Below are positions 1-8,158 of a DNA stretch of 23,286 nt, piece by piece. The first letter of the stretch is position 1. Each line of letters starts with the position of its first letter. The notes below the pieces were generated by a model that was not told where the DNA came from, did no database searches, and was given only the letters and a program-made list of their open reading frames with translations. The position numbers were made by a program, and so were the translations under genes. The stretch is taken from assembly GCA_003427395.1 (NCBI GenBank), contig BFEA01000088.1, positions 1,716,535-1,739,820 of the forward strand. The letters run 5' to 3'. This DNA comes from Chara braunii. Its lineage: Eukaryota; Streptophyta; Charophyceae; Charales; Characeae.

Positions 1-15
1 AAAAAAAAAAAAAAA
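1..15. repeat. poly(A) at window start
   Basis: The first 15 bases are all A and the window also ends in 25 A. Both edges in homopolymer suggest contig ends produced by assembly failure in poly(A), although this cannot be told from a true retroposon tail within the window. Confidence 0.8.
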
Positions 16-1976
16 TTATTTTCAAATTTCTCTTCTCCACCTTTTCTGTTTTTCATTTTTTATAATTCCAAAGAAGTATCTGTTTCCAAAAAAAAAAAAT
101 GGGGTTGTAGGGATTAAAATTCCCTACAACCCTTTTTTTTTTTATTATTCAATTCAAGAAAAATCTCGTAAAATCGGGTCCGCGGCGCGGACCACTGGAC
201 CAGGTATGCCGCGGACGCGGCCACATATGCGGCCGCCATCTGAGATCGGGCCCGCGGACATTGGTCGTGATGGGGACGGGGGGAGTCGGCACCCAGAAGG
301 GTCGGTGCAATCGGTTCACATGGCACAAGCAAATTGTGAGTACGTGAATCTACTCAATCGACTGTTCAATCACAAAACTAATCAGTTATGATGCTATAGA
401 CTTTCTTGTATTTAATCCATTCGGCGTCCCGATCAGAAAGAAAGGTGTGAGTTTGACCCAATCATAGCAGCAATCATCATTCAATGATATTCATCACAGA
501 AGCAACAAGCATGCGCAACAAATCTTAGATACATGAATCCTCCACCGTTCGACGGACACATCAATCAACAAAAAAAAACAGATCGATAAGATCTTCCAGA
601 GCTTACTGGTCCCTTTTAGTTCACTGATGCTCCTTCGTGCGAGATCGGATTGAATTCAGCAGGGGCGAGCGAGATCAAGAAAATCTTGAGTCATTTCGTT
701 ATTCATCAGATAGTCATGAGCAAGGGAACAAGAGAGAGCGAGAGAGAGAGAGAGAGAGGCGTAGCTGGATCGAAGACGAGAACTGAGGAGAGAGAAAGAG
801 AACTCAGGTCACACAGACAGTCTTGAAGGAGAGCACCCAGCTATTTGCCCTGGACTTAGCTTTTTGAGATCCAACAGAAGAAGAGCCCGAAAATCAAGGC
901 GCACCGGCCTTCAGCTCTCTGATAATGGCCCCTGGTCATGCAACCACTCGTGTACACACACTCTTTTCACTAAGGTACTGACGATCCCGGTCGCCACCTA
1001 CTGTCCCCCAAACCATAGCGATCGTCACCCCGCCAACTCAGCTTTTGCACCAACTTGTCCAGATCTCGCAGTTCGTCACGGTCACCCGGCGCACAGTCAT
1101 GCATACACTGCAGTCAACTCGTCAAGACTTTCCGACTCGCTTCTTGCACATCACAGAGCCACGACTTCCCTAAAGCTTGCAAATGGGTTGAGAGAGGGAT
1201 TTTCGGGCACGCTTGTGGGTTTTATAGTTGCGAAGAGGGGAATAGAAGATGAAAAAGAGTGTGATGGAGATAGAAAGGGGTGGGAAGGGAGTTTGGGTTA
1301 CCCGCCCAGGGAAAGCCATATCGATCCCCACGAGTTTCTTTGCAGCCAATCAGATCACCGTGTGTGGGGAGTATCCTTCTTACACGATGTCATCTGGCGG
1401 CTTAGAATACTTTTAGGGGGGGGATCGGTAGGGAGTTCCGATATGGGAATGAAGGCGGGAAGGAGGAGAGTGTGAAAAGTAGCACGGAGCGCCGGGAGCG
1501 GGACCAAGATTCAGACAAGACGGAGTAGGAGCGAAGCGCGAGAGAGGGGGGATGGAAAACAGTTACAGGCGAAGGAGAGAACGCACGAAGAGGAGGGGGG
1601 TGAAGATGGCATGGGTCCAGCGGGAAGCGGGGAAAGTTTGCATGCATGGCGCCGATGCAGAAAAGAAAAAGGCACCAAAATAGTTACATTCCATCCTAAA
1701 GCTACTTCAAGATTGAGAAATTCAAATGCAATGCAAGATAACAAGCGAAACGTCGTTTTAAACATGAGAGGGTCTGGTTGGCTCGTGATTTCATGCACCG
1801 GGGAGCTAGCAAAAACAAGGGGTACCTAAAAAGAGCCCAAGAGAAATACGACGAGTCAGATGAACAAAAACTCAAGGCTTCAAAAGATCGTTTGAGTACG
1901 GAAGCTGGTAAGTTTTAGACACGCGCCCTGGAGGCCCACGGCGGCCCTTAGGCCTCCGGTATCGGTTTGAGACAAC
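16..1976. other. Region without a supportable gene; short (GA)n tract
   Basis: No recognisable protein, RNA or element was found. A purine tract of GA dinucleotides lies at about 731-757. An open frame on + from 864 to 1475 (203 codons) has no recognisable domain, its composition is arginine- and serine-rich with no repeated motif, and two other frames and the opposite strand are also open over parts of it. Together these argue for chance openness in GC-rich DNA. A fast-evolving gene cannot be excluded. Confidence 0.5.
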
Positions 1977-1978
1977 AT

Positions 1979-2033
<55 letters not shown>

Positions 2034-2035
2034 TT
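1977..2035. repeat. (ATTT)n microsatellite
   Basis: Uninterrupted tetranucleotide ATTT repeat of about 14 to 15 units. It explains the apparent Leu-Phe-Ile-Tyr repeat in the + reading frame that starts at 1967, so that frame should not be annotated as a gene. Confidence 0.97.
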
Positions 2036-2520
2036 GTCCTATTTTTGTCTGTTCAGACGTCGTTTGGGACTTGCAGTCCCCAAGCCGGTGCCTTGGGCAG
2101 GGTATACCAGGAGGCAGGCCTCCACTGTCCAGATACAGGGTCTGGACGTCCGGTCGGGACCAAGACCCTGTAGGCCCACATTTTGGGCACACGTTGTTAG
2201 GCACAGAGAGGCAGACCAGCCGCCCAACGCTACTTATAGCTGGGCCACCGCTGGGCACACACATAGTTGGAGTAGCTCACTTCTTGGGCGACACGTTGCT
2301 GGACCACTGTTATAGCGCTACAGCGCTAAGCTAGAGTAGAGGTATAGGTGTAGGTAGGCAGAGGGGCGGAGGCCATACCTTCACCAGCGACACTTACCTG
2401 GCGCCTGTGTCATTACTGTGAACATGACCGGCACCGGTCGCTTGAACGTGACCGGCTGGTCATATAGCCCTTCGCCTGTGAATGGTTGTTCACGATGAAC
2501 ACGCAGACCACGAAAGAGCG
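2036..2520. other. GC-rich unique sequence with two short perfect inverted repeats
   Basis: No gene is recognised. Several overlapping frames are open on both strands (2031-2334), which is usual for GC-rich non-coding DNA. Two compact palindromic sites are visible: TAGCGCT at 2313-2319 with AGCGCTA at 2322-2328, and GACCGG at 2426-2431 with CCGGTC at 2434-2439. The GACCGG core recurs as TGACCGGCTGGTCA near 2449-2462, so this could be a small repeated motif. Confidence 0.5.
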
Positions 2521-2835
2521 GTGTTTTTTTTTGGTTTTTTTTGGTGGGGAGGGGGGGTTCACCCAGCTACAGTCACCTCAAGCCCCACATCGTGATGACA
2601 TTAAAAAAAATATATAAAAAAAAAATGAAATAACCTACAAAATAACAAACAAAAATGCTTATTTTGGTTGGTTGCATTTTTTCTTTCCGTTTTTATTACT
2701 TTTTAATTAAAAAATATTATTCATGAAAAAAACATAAAACAAATTATGAGGGGTTACCCTCGGATGACCCGCACCTTCCTATTAAAAAACAACTCGCCCC
2801 CCCCCCCCAAAAAAAAAAAGAAAAAAAAAAACGAT
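2521..2835. repeat. Low-complexity A/T/G/C homopolymer-rich stretch
   Basis: T-rich, G-rich, then A-rich runs (2524-2560, 2600-2740), followed by a C run at about 2789-2799 directly joined to an A run at 2800-2830. No coding or RNA feature is visible. A-rich ends such as these are common at retroposon tails, but no matching 5' head was recognised. Confidence 0.7.
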
Positions 2836-3549
2836 CTCACTCTCCTTGAACTCCTTAAACTACCAGCGGTGAACGGGGGTACGGCACTGCCTGGTGCCAT
2901 AGCTGGGGCCCAACGTCGGCGACCAGCACATGACGACGACGACGATGGTCAGTCCATGGCGGCGGTAACCTGCAGGTGAGACCGAGAGGAGAACATCTTT
3001 TTCTTCTTCGTCGTCTCGATCTCTCCTTCCTCCTAGTACCTCCTTCTTCTTTCAGAGACAGAGAGAGGATACTTGCAAAAGTTACATTGGGCAGTGTGCC
3101 CAGGATGTGATCCGACATTTTTGTGGCCGACATTGCTTGGACACTCGGCAAAGGACTATTTTTGAACTTCGCTGTCACAATCTTGGTCTTCTCCCTCGCC
3201 TTCATCTTTGTCTCGCCTCTCCCCCCATCCCTCATCCATAGTATCTCCCCCATGTGTGTATGCAAGGAGGGACCTTTCTTTTGTGTATGCGGTGCCTCCT
3301 CCCTCTCTCACATGTGTGGTGTATGATGCGATGCCGTGTAAGTAACAGACAGGCAAGGTCATATCTTTGAGTTGTCCGTTGTGCTACGTTGTGTTATTTT
3401 TTAATATATCTAGATGACATTGTACATTGCTTGTTGATGCTTTGTTGACATTGCAATGATTGCATTGTCTATTCGAGTCCTTTTCATCACTTTGCGGATC
3501 CTTGGCTCCATATACATTGCCCAACTCAGCCAACTGGGCATGTATCAGT
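2836..3549. other. Possible LTR-like sequence upstream of a primer-binding site
   Basis: No gene is recognised here. The stretch ending at about 3547 (…TGTATCA) sits immediately before a motif resembling the initiator-Met tRNA primer-binding site, which is where the 3' end of a 5' LTR would lie. I cannot find the matching second LTR or a clear TG start, so the LTR boundaries are unknown. TTTTTTAATATATCTAG near 3398-3413 is AT-rich and could serve as a TATA-like site, but this is weak. Confidence 0.3.
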
Positions 3550-3561
3550 TGCTATCAGAGC
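3550..3561 (+). promoter_or_regulatory. LTR-retrotransposon primer-binding-site-like motif (tRNA-iMet type)
   Basis: TGCTATCAGAGC matches the standard plant LTR-retrotransposon primer-binding site TGGTATCAGAGC at 11 of 12 positions. In such elements it pairs with the 3' end of initiator methionine tRNA to prime reverse transcription. It follows …TATCA by two bases, the usual spacing after an LTR end. It lies upstream of a gag-like fragment on the same strand, which is the expected order. A 12-base match could be chance. Confidence 0.45.
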
Positions 3562-3618
3562 TACCGCTTAACCCAGTGAATCAGGACCTACCTGACCTGG
3601 CACGCGAAATAGAAGATC

Positions 3619-3701
3619 GATTGATCGATCAATCAATCAATTGATTGACTGATTGATTGATTGATCGATTGATTGGTTGTCAATGATTGATTAATTGATT
3701 T

Positions 3702-3747
<46 letters not shown>

Positions 3748-3778
3748 ATTGATAGACTGATTGATTGATTGATTGAGT
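3619..3778. repeat. (TCAA)n/(TTGA)n tetranucleotide array with internal inversion point
   Basis: The array opens with GATCGATCAATCAATCAA and switches at about 3641 to the complementary TTGATTGACTGATTGATT orientation, then continues as imperfect (GATT)n to 3778 with a few substitutions (GGTT, GACT, GATC). The switch makes a perfect inverted-repeat junction of about 8 bp each side, and a longer imperfect one, able to form a hairpin. Confidence 0.92.
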
Positions 3779-4552
3779 TACCCTAGTTAGTCCTCATTCA
3801 CGATTTTCAGCCCAGCTACTAATTCCAATTTTTTTTCTTTTTTTCGGTATTCTTCCTTTGATGAAAATTCATTTTTTTGTAAATCTAAAACTACGCAATT
3901 GTTGAAATTTTCAATACTTCTCTCTTTTTAATTCAAAAACTCACTGCTTGACAAATCCGAAAAAAAATCAAAAAACAAATTCTTTCGGATTTTTTTTTTG
4001 ACAAAATTCACTTTCCGTACAATCCAAAATCACGCATTCCAAAACAAATTTCGGAAGTCGTCCCTTTTTCACAAACTCATTTTTTTTTCGTGCAAATTCA
4101 TTTATCTGGAAATACAAGGTCACGCAATAATTAGTAGCTGGAATTTTCAATTTTTTTTTTTTTTTTTTTAAATCTAATTTTTCCATTGCTATAGGATTCC
4201 AAAATTTTTCTTTTCCGAAAAATTTGTCTTTGTAGTTGAGTTTCGGGATCATTCCCAAAATTTAATTGAAATTTGTTGCACATACTCTCATCTAAATTAT
4301 TTCCGGATTTATTTTTTTTTAATTCGGAATTTATGATAATCCGAACTTGCGAAACTTTAAATTGCAGTTCTTAACAATATTTTTTGTTATTATTTATCGT
4401 TTGTAGTCTGAAATTTGAAATATGTTTTGGTTTATTTTCTTTTATTCGGATTTCTATTTCTGGGGATTGGAAGACCTACCGAACTTGCAGTTTCAAACTT
4501 TTTCATTTTTTTCGAAATTTCTCAAGCAAGCTCAAACTTTTCAATTTGATTA
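3779..4552. repeat. AT-rich degenerate dispersed repeats
   Basis: This 0.77-kb block is strongly AT-rich and carries no gene. A degenerate module recurs at about 3866-3914, 4005-4052 and 4095-4150: AAATTCA(T/C)TTT, a few bases, then an A-rich stretch with (T/C)(A/C)ACGCA, then (AA/GG)ATTTTCAA. Similar pieces (GGAATTT, CCGAACTTG, TCAAACTTTT) continue to about 4545. The module spacing is irregular (roughly 140 and 90 bp), so it is not a clean tandem satellite. Confidence 0.55.
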
Positions 4553-4653
4553 GTGGCTCCTTATTTGGGTGATCTGTGTGACCCCATGGGCGTAAGGAAG
4601 TGTTATTGCATCGCATTCCCCCTCTCCCACCCACCCCTTCTACGCTACTGTGT

Positions 4654-4672
4654 CCCCCCCCCCCCCCCCCCC
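4654..4672. repeat. poly(C) run
   Basis: Nineteen consecutive C. The run creates proline-rich reading frames on + (4553-4871) and glycine-rich ones on -, so openness here is not evidence of coding. Confidence 0.95.
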
Positions 4673-4828
4673 ATCTTTTTCTTTCCACTACGACGACATT
4701 GCTACGTTGCCAGGTCAACAGGCCATGTCAACAGCGACACATCCGCCAACACTCGTGCCACGTCAGCAGCCGATCTGTTCCACGTCAGCAGCAGTTGGTT
4801 GCACGTCAGCCTCTTCCACCCGTTCCTG

Positions 4829-5205
4829 CGGTGTAAGCCACCTGTCACCCGCTCACAGACGGTCGACATAGAGCAGAAGCCAGGGGAAACTGATGAGGCT
4901 TATGAGGCCCGTGTTTTGGAACAACTAGCTGAATGGGAGAAGCGGGCGGACGAGGCCACAGCCGCACGGAAGAAGAGGGAGGAGGAGGCAGAAGAACAGT
5001 GTCGCCTTGCTGAGTCACAATGATTGGAGGACGTAGATGCAGCAAAGAAGGCTGCGGACTAACAACATCGACTACACCACTCTTCGAAAACGAGGGGGAG
5101 CTCGAGGTAATAGTCGACGAATGGGCGGCAGTGGCTAGAGAGGATGATGCCTATGACGTTGTCCGCGGCATTGCAACCGCATTTGAATATGTGACCGATT
5201 TGGCT
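4829..5205 (+). pseudogene. Degenerate gag-like fragment of an LTR retrotransposon
   Basis: Frame from about 4829 reads CKPPVTRSQTVDIEQKPGET, then a highly charged helix-prone segment (EAYEARVLEQLAEWEKRADE, followed by a run of K, R and E) up to a stop at 5021-5023. The same frame continues beyond the stop as LEDVDAAKKAAD before another stop. A second frame then reads ELEVIVDEWAAVAREDDAYD, so a frameshift is also likely. Alanine- and glutamate-rich coiled-coil segments of this kind are typical of the N-terminal half of plant and algal Ty3/gypsy gag proteins. No zinc knuckle is visible. The fragment ends where an oppositely oriented integrase piece begins. Identification rests on composition and context rather than on a diagnostic motif. 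The two stops and the frameshift make it non-functional. Confidence 0.45.
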
Positions 5206-5206
5206 T

Positions 5207-5440
5207 TCTGTATATTCTCCTTTTAGCTATATCCTGTTCATACATAATTGCAAGTTCTTTGGTTCCTGGATGTAACCGTTGGACTTGTTCTCTAGTCAAT
5301 GCATCAATGGGACATTTGGGCTTCCAACCTTTGTGCAGTGCATCAGGTGTTCTGCCAGTAACAGTGTGAGCACTATTGTTGTAGGCCGCCAGGTGCGGAG
5401 GACACCATCGAGAACCTGACGGGACAGTGTGTCCCGGGTT
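5207..5440 (-). pseudogene. Integrase C-terminal core fragment, LTR retrotransposon pol
   Basis: The - strand frame carries LAAYNNSAHTVTGRTPDALH, followed by KGWKPKCPID and a charged tail (REQVQRLHPGTKELAIMYEQD). This matches the end of the DDE integrase core of Ty3/gypsy-type polyproteins, where a YN..xH..TG.(T/S)P motif is followed by the 'G.kP..P.d' segment. The catalytic D, D and E residues lie further upstream and are absent, so only about 60 to 70 residues remain. Integrase inserts the element's cDNA into host DNA; this copy cannot. It lies head to head with a gag-like piece on + near 5205, an arrangement that no intact element has, so it implies nested insertion or rearrangement. The frame itself is open from 5476 to 5135, but residues past about 5207 are antisense to the gag-like piece. 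Confidence 0.65.
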
Positions 5441-5583
5441 CCAGCATGTCCGACTCGAATATGCGGGCTTCACCAATAGATGACACCCTCAACGACAACG
5501 GTGCACACCTGCACTCGAATGAAGGACCATGCCTTGCAGGCTGTTGTTCAGCCATTGATAACCAGCCAAGACCAGCAATTTCG

Positions 5584-5584
<1 letters not shown>
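5441..5584. other. Short unassigned sequence between integrase piece and poly(A)
   Basis: May be the upstream continuation of the integrase piece after a frameshift, because another - frame is open over 5373-5555. No motif is recognised in it. Confidence 0.3.
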
Positions 5585-5620
<36 letters not shown>

Positions 5621-5638
5621 AACAACAACAACAACAAC
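5585..5638. repeat. poly(A) followed by (AAC)n
   Basis: About 35 consecutive A, then seven CAA/AAC units. A poly(A) tract grading into a simple A-rich trinucleotide is a common form of retroposon tail, but no SINE or LINE body is recognised immediately upstream. Confidence 0.95.
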
Positions 5639-5960
5639 GGAAAGAAAAAGGAACATACCCTCAGGCATTTCCCACCGTCCGGAGTCGTTTTTTTCATAAA
5701 ACGAAAAAAAAGGAAGGAAAGAAGGTGGGAAACAGAAGCAAATAGCCTGAAAAATGACCACCACGTCCGCGTAAGGCAGCAGGCGCTTAAATTACCCAAT
5801 CCCAACATAGGCAAAAAAAAACTAATAATAATAATATTTTTTCTTCTTTTCTTCTAAAAAAATAGCAGGACCTGGTGTGAAAAGTCGGCCCCATTTCCTA
5901 AGGCAGCAATCGAAATCAAACATAGGAAAACACTCAAACACCCGTAAAGAAACAAAATAT

Positions 5961-5961
5961 A

Positions 5962-6025
<64 letters not shown>

Positions 6026-6042
6026 GTCACACACACACACAC
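5961..6042. repeat. (CA)n microsatellite
   Basis: About 30 CA units, interrupted by AGTGT at 6023-6027 and resuming to 6042. It produces Cys-Val reading frames on - and Thr-His frames on + that should be ignored. Confidence 0.97.
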
Positions 6043-6898
6043 TGCCGGTGCGAAATTCGATACCCTTACAAGGGCATCCGCCCTGTTTTTTGCAAGTGAC
6101 AAAAAATGAGTTTGATTTGAAATTTTGGGTACACCGCGCGAGTTACAGTAACCGTTGTGTTTTGTTTACGTTGACTGAGTGGTTGACAAGAAGTTGAGAT
6201 TTTGTGGGCGCGCAGTTTTAAGGCGCACGTGATATTTTTTTATTGATATCATAGAGTCTGTGTTTCGCCGACTAATTTTTAATTCTTAATTAAAAGTTTT
6301 TTAAAACTAGAATTGAGCAGTTTTTTCTGTTGATGTGACCATGGCGTGCGTGCGCTCATACGGAAGACGACATCGACATTACTGCGCCTTTTTGGCACTA
6401 ATTGGAGTATGCGAGGGGAATAGAACGCGGGTAGGAGCCCCCGTGCGGTAGGCGTGGGAGATTGCTGGCCGAGGGTTAGCCACCGGGTGAAAGAGAGTGA
6501 TTTTGGAGCGTTTTTAGTGAACCCGTATACATAGTGCTACCTATTTATATGAGTTTGAATTGTTGCTAAACTCAGCCTTGGGCCTAGAACTATCGGTTAC
6601 AGTGTCGTACTTTCATCCCGCAGATTCAGAGAGCGAGGGCAACGGGCGACGACGCAGGAGTATCGGAGCAGCGAGAAAAGGCCAAGGGGTTGAGGGCCCG
6701 GTGAGGCTATTCCCCATGGTTGTGTTGCCCACGGGGCCGAAGCGGTAGCAGTCCCCTTTCCTCCTTTCGTTTTCGCTCTTATTTTCTTAATTATTATTTA
6801 GTACTCTTATTATTATTATTGTTATTATTACTATTTTTATTTGTTCCTCTTCTTTGAGTTGGGCGCGACACCAGTTTTTGGGGCCATTGACGGGACCG
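6043..6898. other. Region without a supportable gene
   Basis: An AT-rich part (6225-6330) is followed by moderately GC-rich sequence (6340-6750) and a (TTA)n-like stretch at 6778-6842. No domain, RNA or terminal repeat is recognised. GC-rich sequence with no long frame, next to rDNA-derived fragments, could be spacer or retroelement sequence; nothing decides this. Confidence 0.5.
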
Positions 6899-6960
6899 TC
6901 GGCTTAGCTCAATTGGTGCGACCCCTGACCTTGGGCTGCGTGCCAAGGTTTGAACAGCAA
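6899..6960 (+). repeat. Weak tRNA-like A-box/B-box pair (possible decayed SINE head)
   Basis: TTAGCTCAATTGGTGCGACC (from 6904) resembles the tRNA A box (TRGCTCARTTGG), and AGGTTTGAACAGC at 6946-6958 resembles a B box (GGTTCRANNCC) with mismatches. The spacing fits a Pol III type 2 promoter. Acceptor-stem pairing is lacking, so this is not a functional tRNA. It lies 190 bp before an LSU rRNA fragment. Confidence 0.3.
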
Positions 6961-7151
6961 TTTGCTTTGTCGCCCCCTAGTTTGACGTGGAGTCCCTGTC
7001 GACGTGGCCAGTTGTGGCTGGCACTGCAGGCAAAGTGGGGAGCGATTGAAACCCCCCACGGGTGGCCGTCACGGCACTCGAGGACCTTGAGCACGCCTCT
7101 TTTGGCGGGCCCGCCAGGATCCCCGCGTGTTCAGAGTGCTAACGAAATTCC

Positions 7152-7353
7152 TTTATCCGACCCGACTTGAGAACACGGACCGAGGTGGTCAACGTGTACA
7201 CAAGCCGCGGGTACTTGGCGCTACAGGCAGAGGGAGCCTGAGCAGGAGGGGCCCTCTGCTGGTGTGCCGCCCGCAAACCCCGATTTGCTATGAAAAGATC
7301 AAGTGGGGCCCGGTGCGGGTACGCCCGTTGGGACCCGAAAGATGGTGAACTAG
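7152..7353 (+). pseudogene. Diverged LSU (25S/28S) rRNA fragment, sense orientation
   Basis: CCGACCCGACTTGAGAACAC followed by GGACCGAG matches the universally conserved LSU segment 'CGACCCGTCTTGAAACACGGACCAAGG'. About 150 bp later, GGGACCCGAAAGATGGTGAA (7330-7349) plus CTA matches the next highly conserved LSU block word for word. The sequence between them is recognisable but diverged (…GCCGCCCGCAAACCCCGATT… for the 'CCGCCGACCGACCTTGATCT' region). The match stops abruptly after GAACTA where the real gene continues TGCCTGAGC. This is a roughly 200-bp truncated and mutated nuclear rDNA copy. It is followed within 35 bp by another LSU fragment in the opposite orientation. Confidence 0.85.
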
Positions 7354-7386
7354 GCCGGGGTAACAGTGGACCACGACGGAGGCCGC

Positions 7387-7686
7387 AGTTCGTTCACATG
7401 GAACCCCTCTCTACTTCAGTCTTCAAAGTTCTCATTTGAATATGTGCCACTATCACCAAGATCTGCACCGGGACCCATTTCCCCCGGGTTCATGCTGCAG
7501 GCTTCGCACCCTCCTAGTCGTTGTGGCGTCAAAATCACCACGACGGTCGAGCATAGGTCGCACGCTTTCGGGGCTGACTGATTCGGCAGGTGAGTCGTTA
7601 CACTCTTTAGTAGATTTTGACTTTCCATGACCACCTTCCGATTGTTTTTGTCAATCAACAGCCTTCGTGGTATCTGGTTTAGCGTG
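7387..7686 (-). pseudogene. Diverged LSU (25S/28S) rRNA fragment, antisense orientation
   Basis: Read on +, this is the reverse complement of LSU rRNA: GTTCACATGGAACC, then CTTCAAAGTTCTCATTTGAA (7421-7440) and TATGTGCCACTATCACCAAG with ATCTGCACC, which correspond to the block 'GGTGCAGATCTTGGTGGTAGTAGCAAATATTC…'. It continues through GGGGCTGACTGATTCGGCAG with GTGAGT(C)GTTACAC and CCATGACCACC (the 'CTCACCTGCCGAATCAACTAGCCC' block) to about TCAACAGCCTTCGTGGTATC. Many substitutions and small indels relative to any functional LSU show that it is a pseudogene. In an intact rRNA gene this segment lies well downstream of the 7152-7353 fragment and on the same strand. Confidence 0.9.
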
Positions 7687-7786
7687 CAGTTTACCATTGA
7701 GGAGGACGCGAGGGACAACCACCAGGGAAAGAATCAGGGGACGAGGTAAAGGCAGATAGGAATGAAAATGAATCTAGCGCGGATCT

Positions 7787-8152
7787 GTGCCAGATGGATT
7801 TAAAGAAAGAGATGGTGGGGAACAGGCAGAGCGCATTGGAATGTACGTAACTCGCTTGATCCTTGACGAAATCGGGCGAGTGGAGAGGCGAGCTCAACAT
7901 GATGATCCTCTTCTCCATGGAACCCCATCCATCTGGGCGGACAAGACAGGGAAGGCGTTCAAGGCGGGGGAGGAATTGAGGAAATCGACTACGATACCGA
8001 GTTTCGAAGGCGGACTTGGTGCACATTTTGGTACTGAATTTGCCCATGCCCCAGCGGAAGATTCATTCTTGTTTGCACGTTGGATGACTAGCGGAGGCGG
8101 TCATAGTCGCGCATGTCAATATGATCGTGAAGATCATTGCATTCACTATCTA
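7787..8152 (+). CDS. Exon-like open segment, unknown protein
   Basis: A + frame open from 7787 to a stop at 8188 reads IGMYVTRLILDEIGRVERRA, later LLHGTPSIWADKTGKAFKAG and TTIPSFEGGLGAHFGTEFAH. The mix of residues is balanced and protein-like, unlike the low-complexity frames elsewhere. GTGAGT at 8153-8158 is a good splice donor, after which the frame soon stops, so the coding part would end at 8152. The ATG at 7787 may simply be internal; no acceptor stands out upstream, and the antisense rRNA fragment ends only 100 bp before. I do not recognise the family. A second frame (DEVKADRNENESSADLCQMD, about 7740) overlaps the 5' part, so the true frame could change. It could equally be chance openness. 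Confidence 0.3.
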
Positions 8153-8158
8153 GTGAGT

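Noticed and set aside
864-1475. 203-codon open frame on +
   Set aside because: No domain or repeated motif, overlapping open frames on both strands, and no convincing start or splice context; probably chance openness.
3123-3326. Short hydrophobic frame on + that looks like a membrane protein
   Set aside because: Hydrophobicity comes from pyrimidine-rich sequence (CTT/TTC/CTC); there is no family match and the segment lies in a candidate LTR region.
5822-6102. Cys-Val repeat frames on - and Thr-His repeat frame on +
   Set aside because: They are translations of the (CA)n microsatellite.
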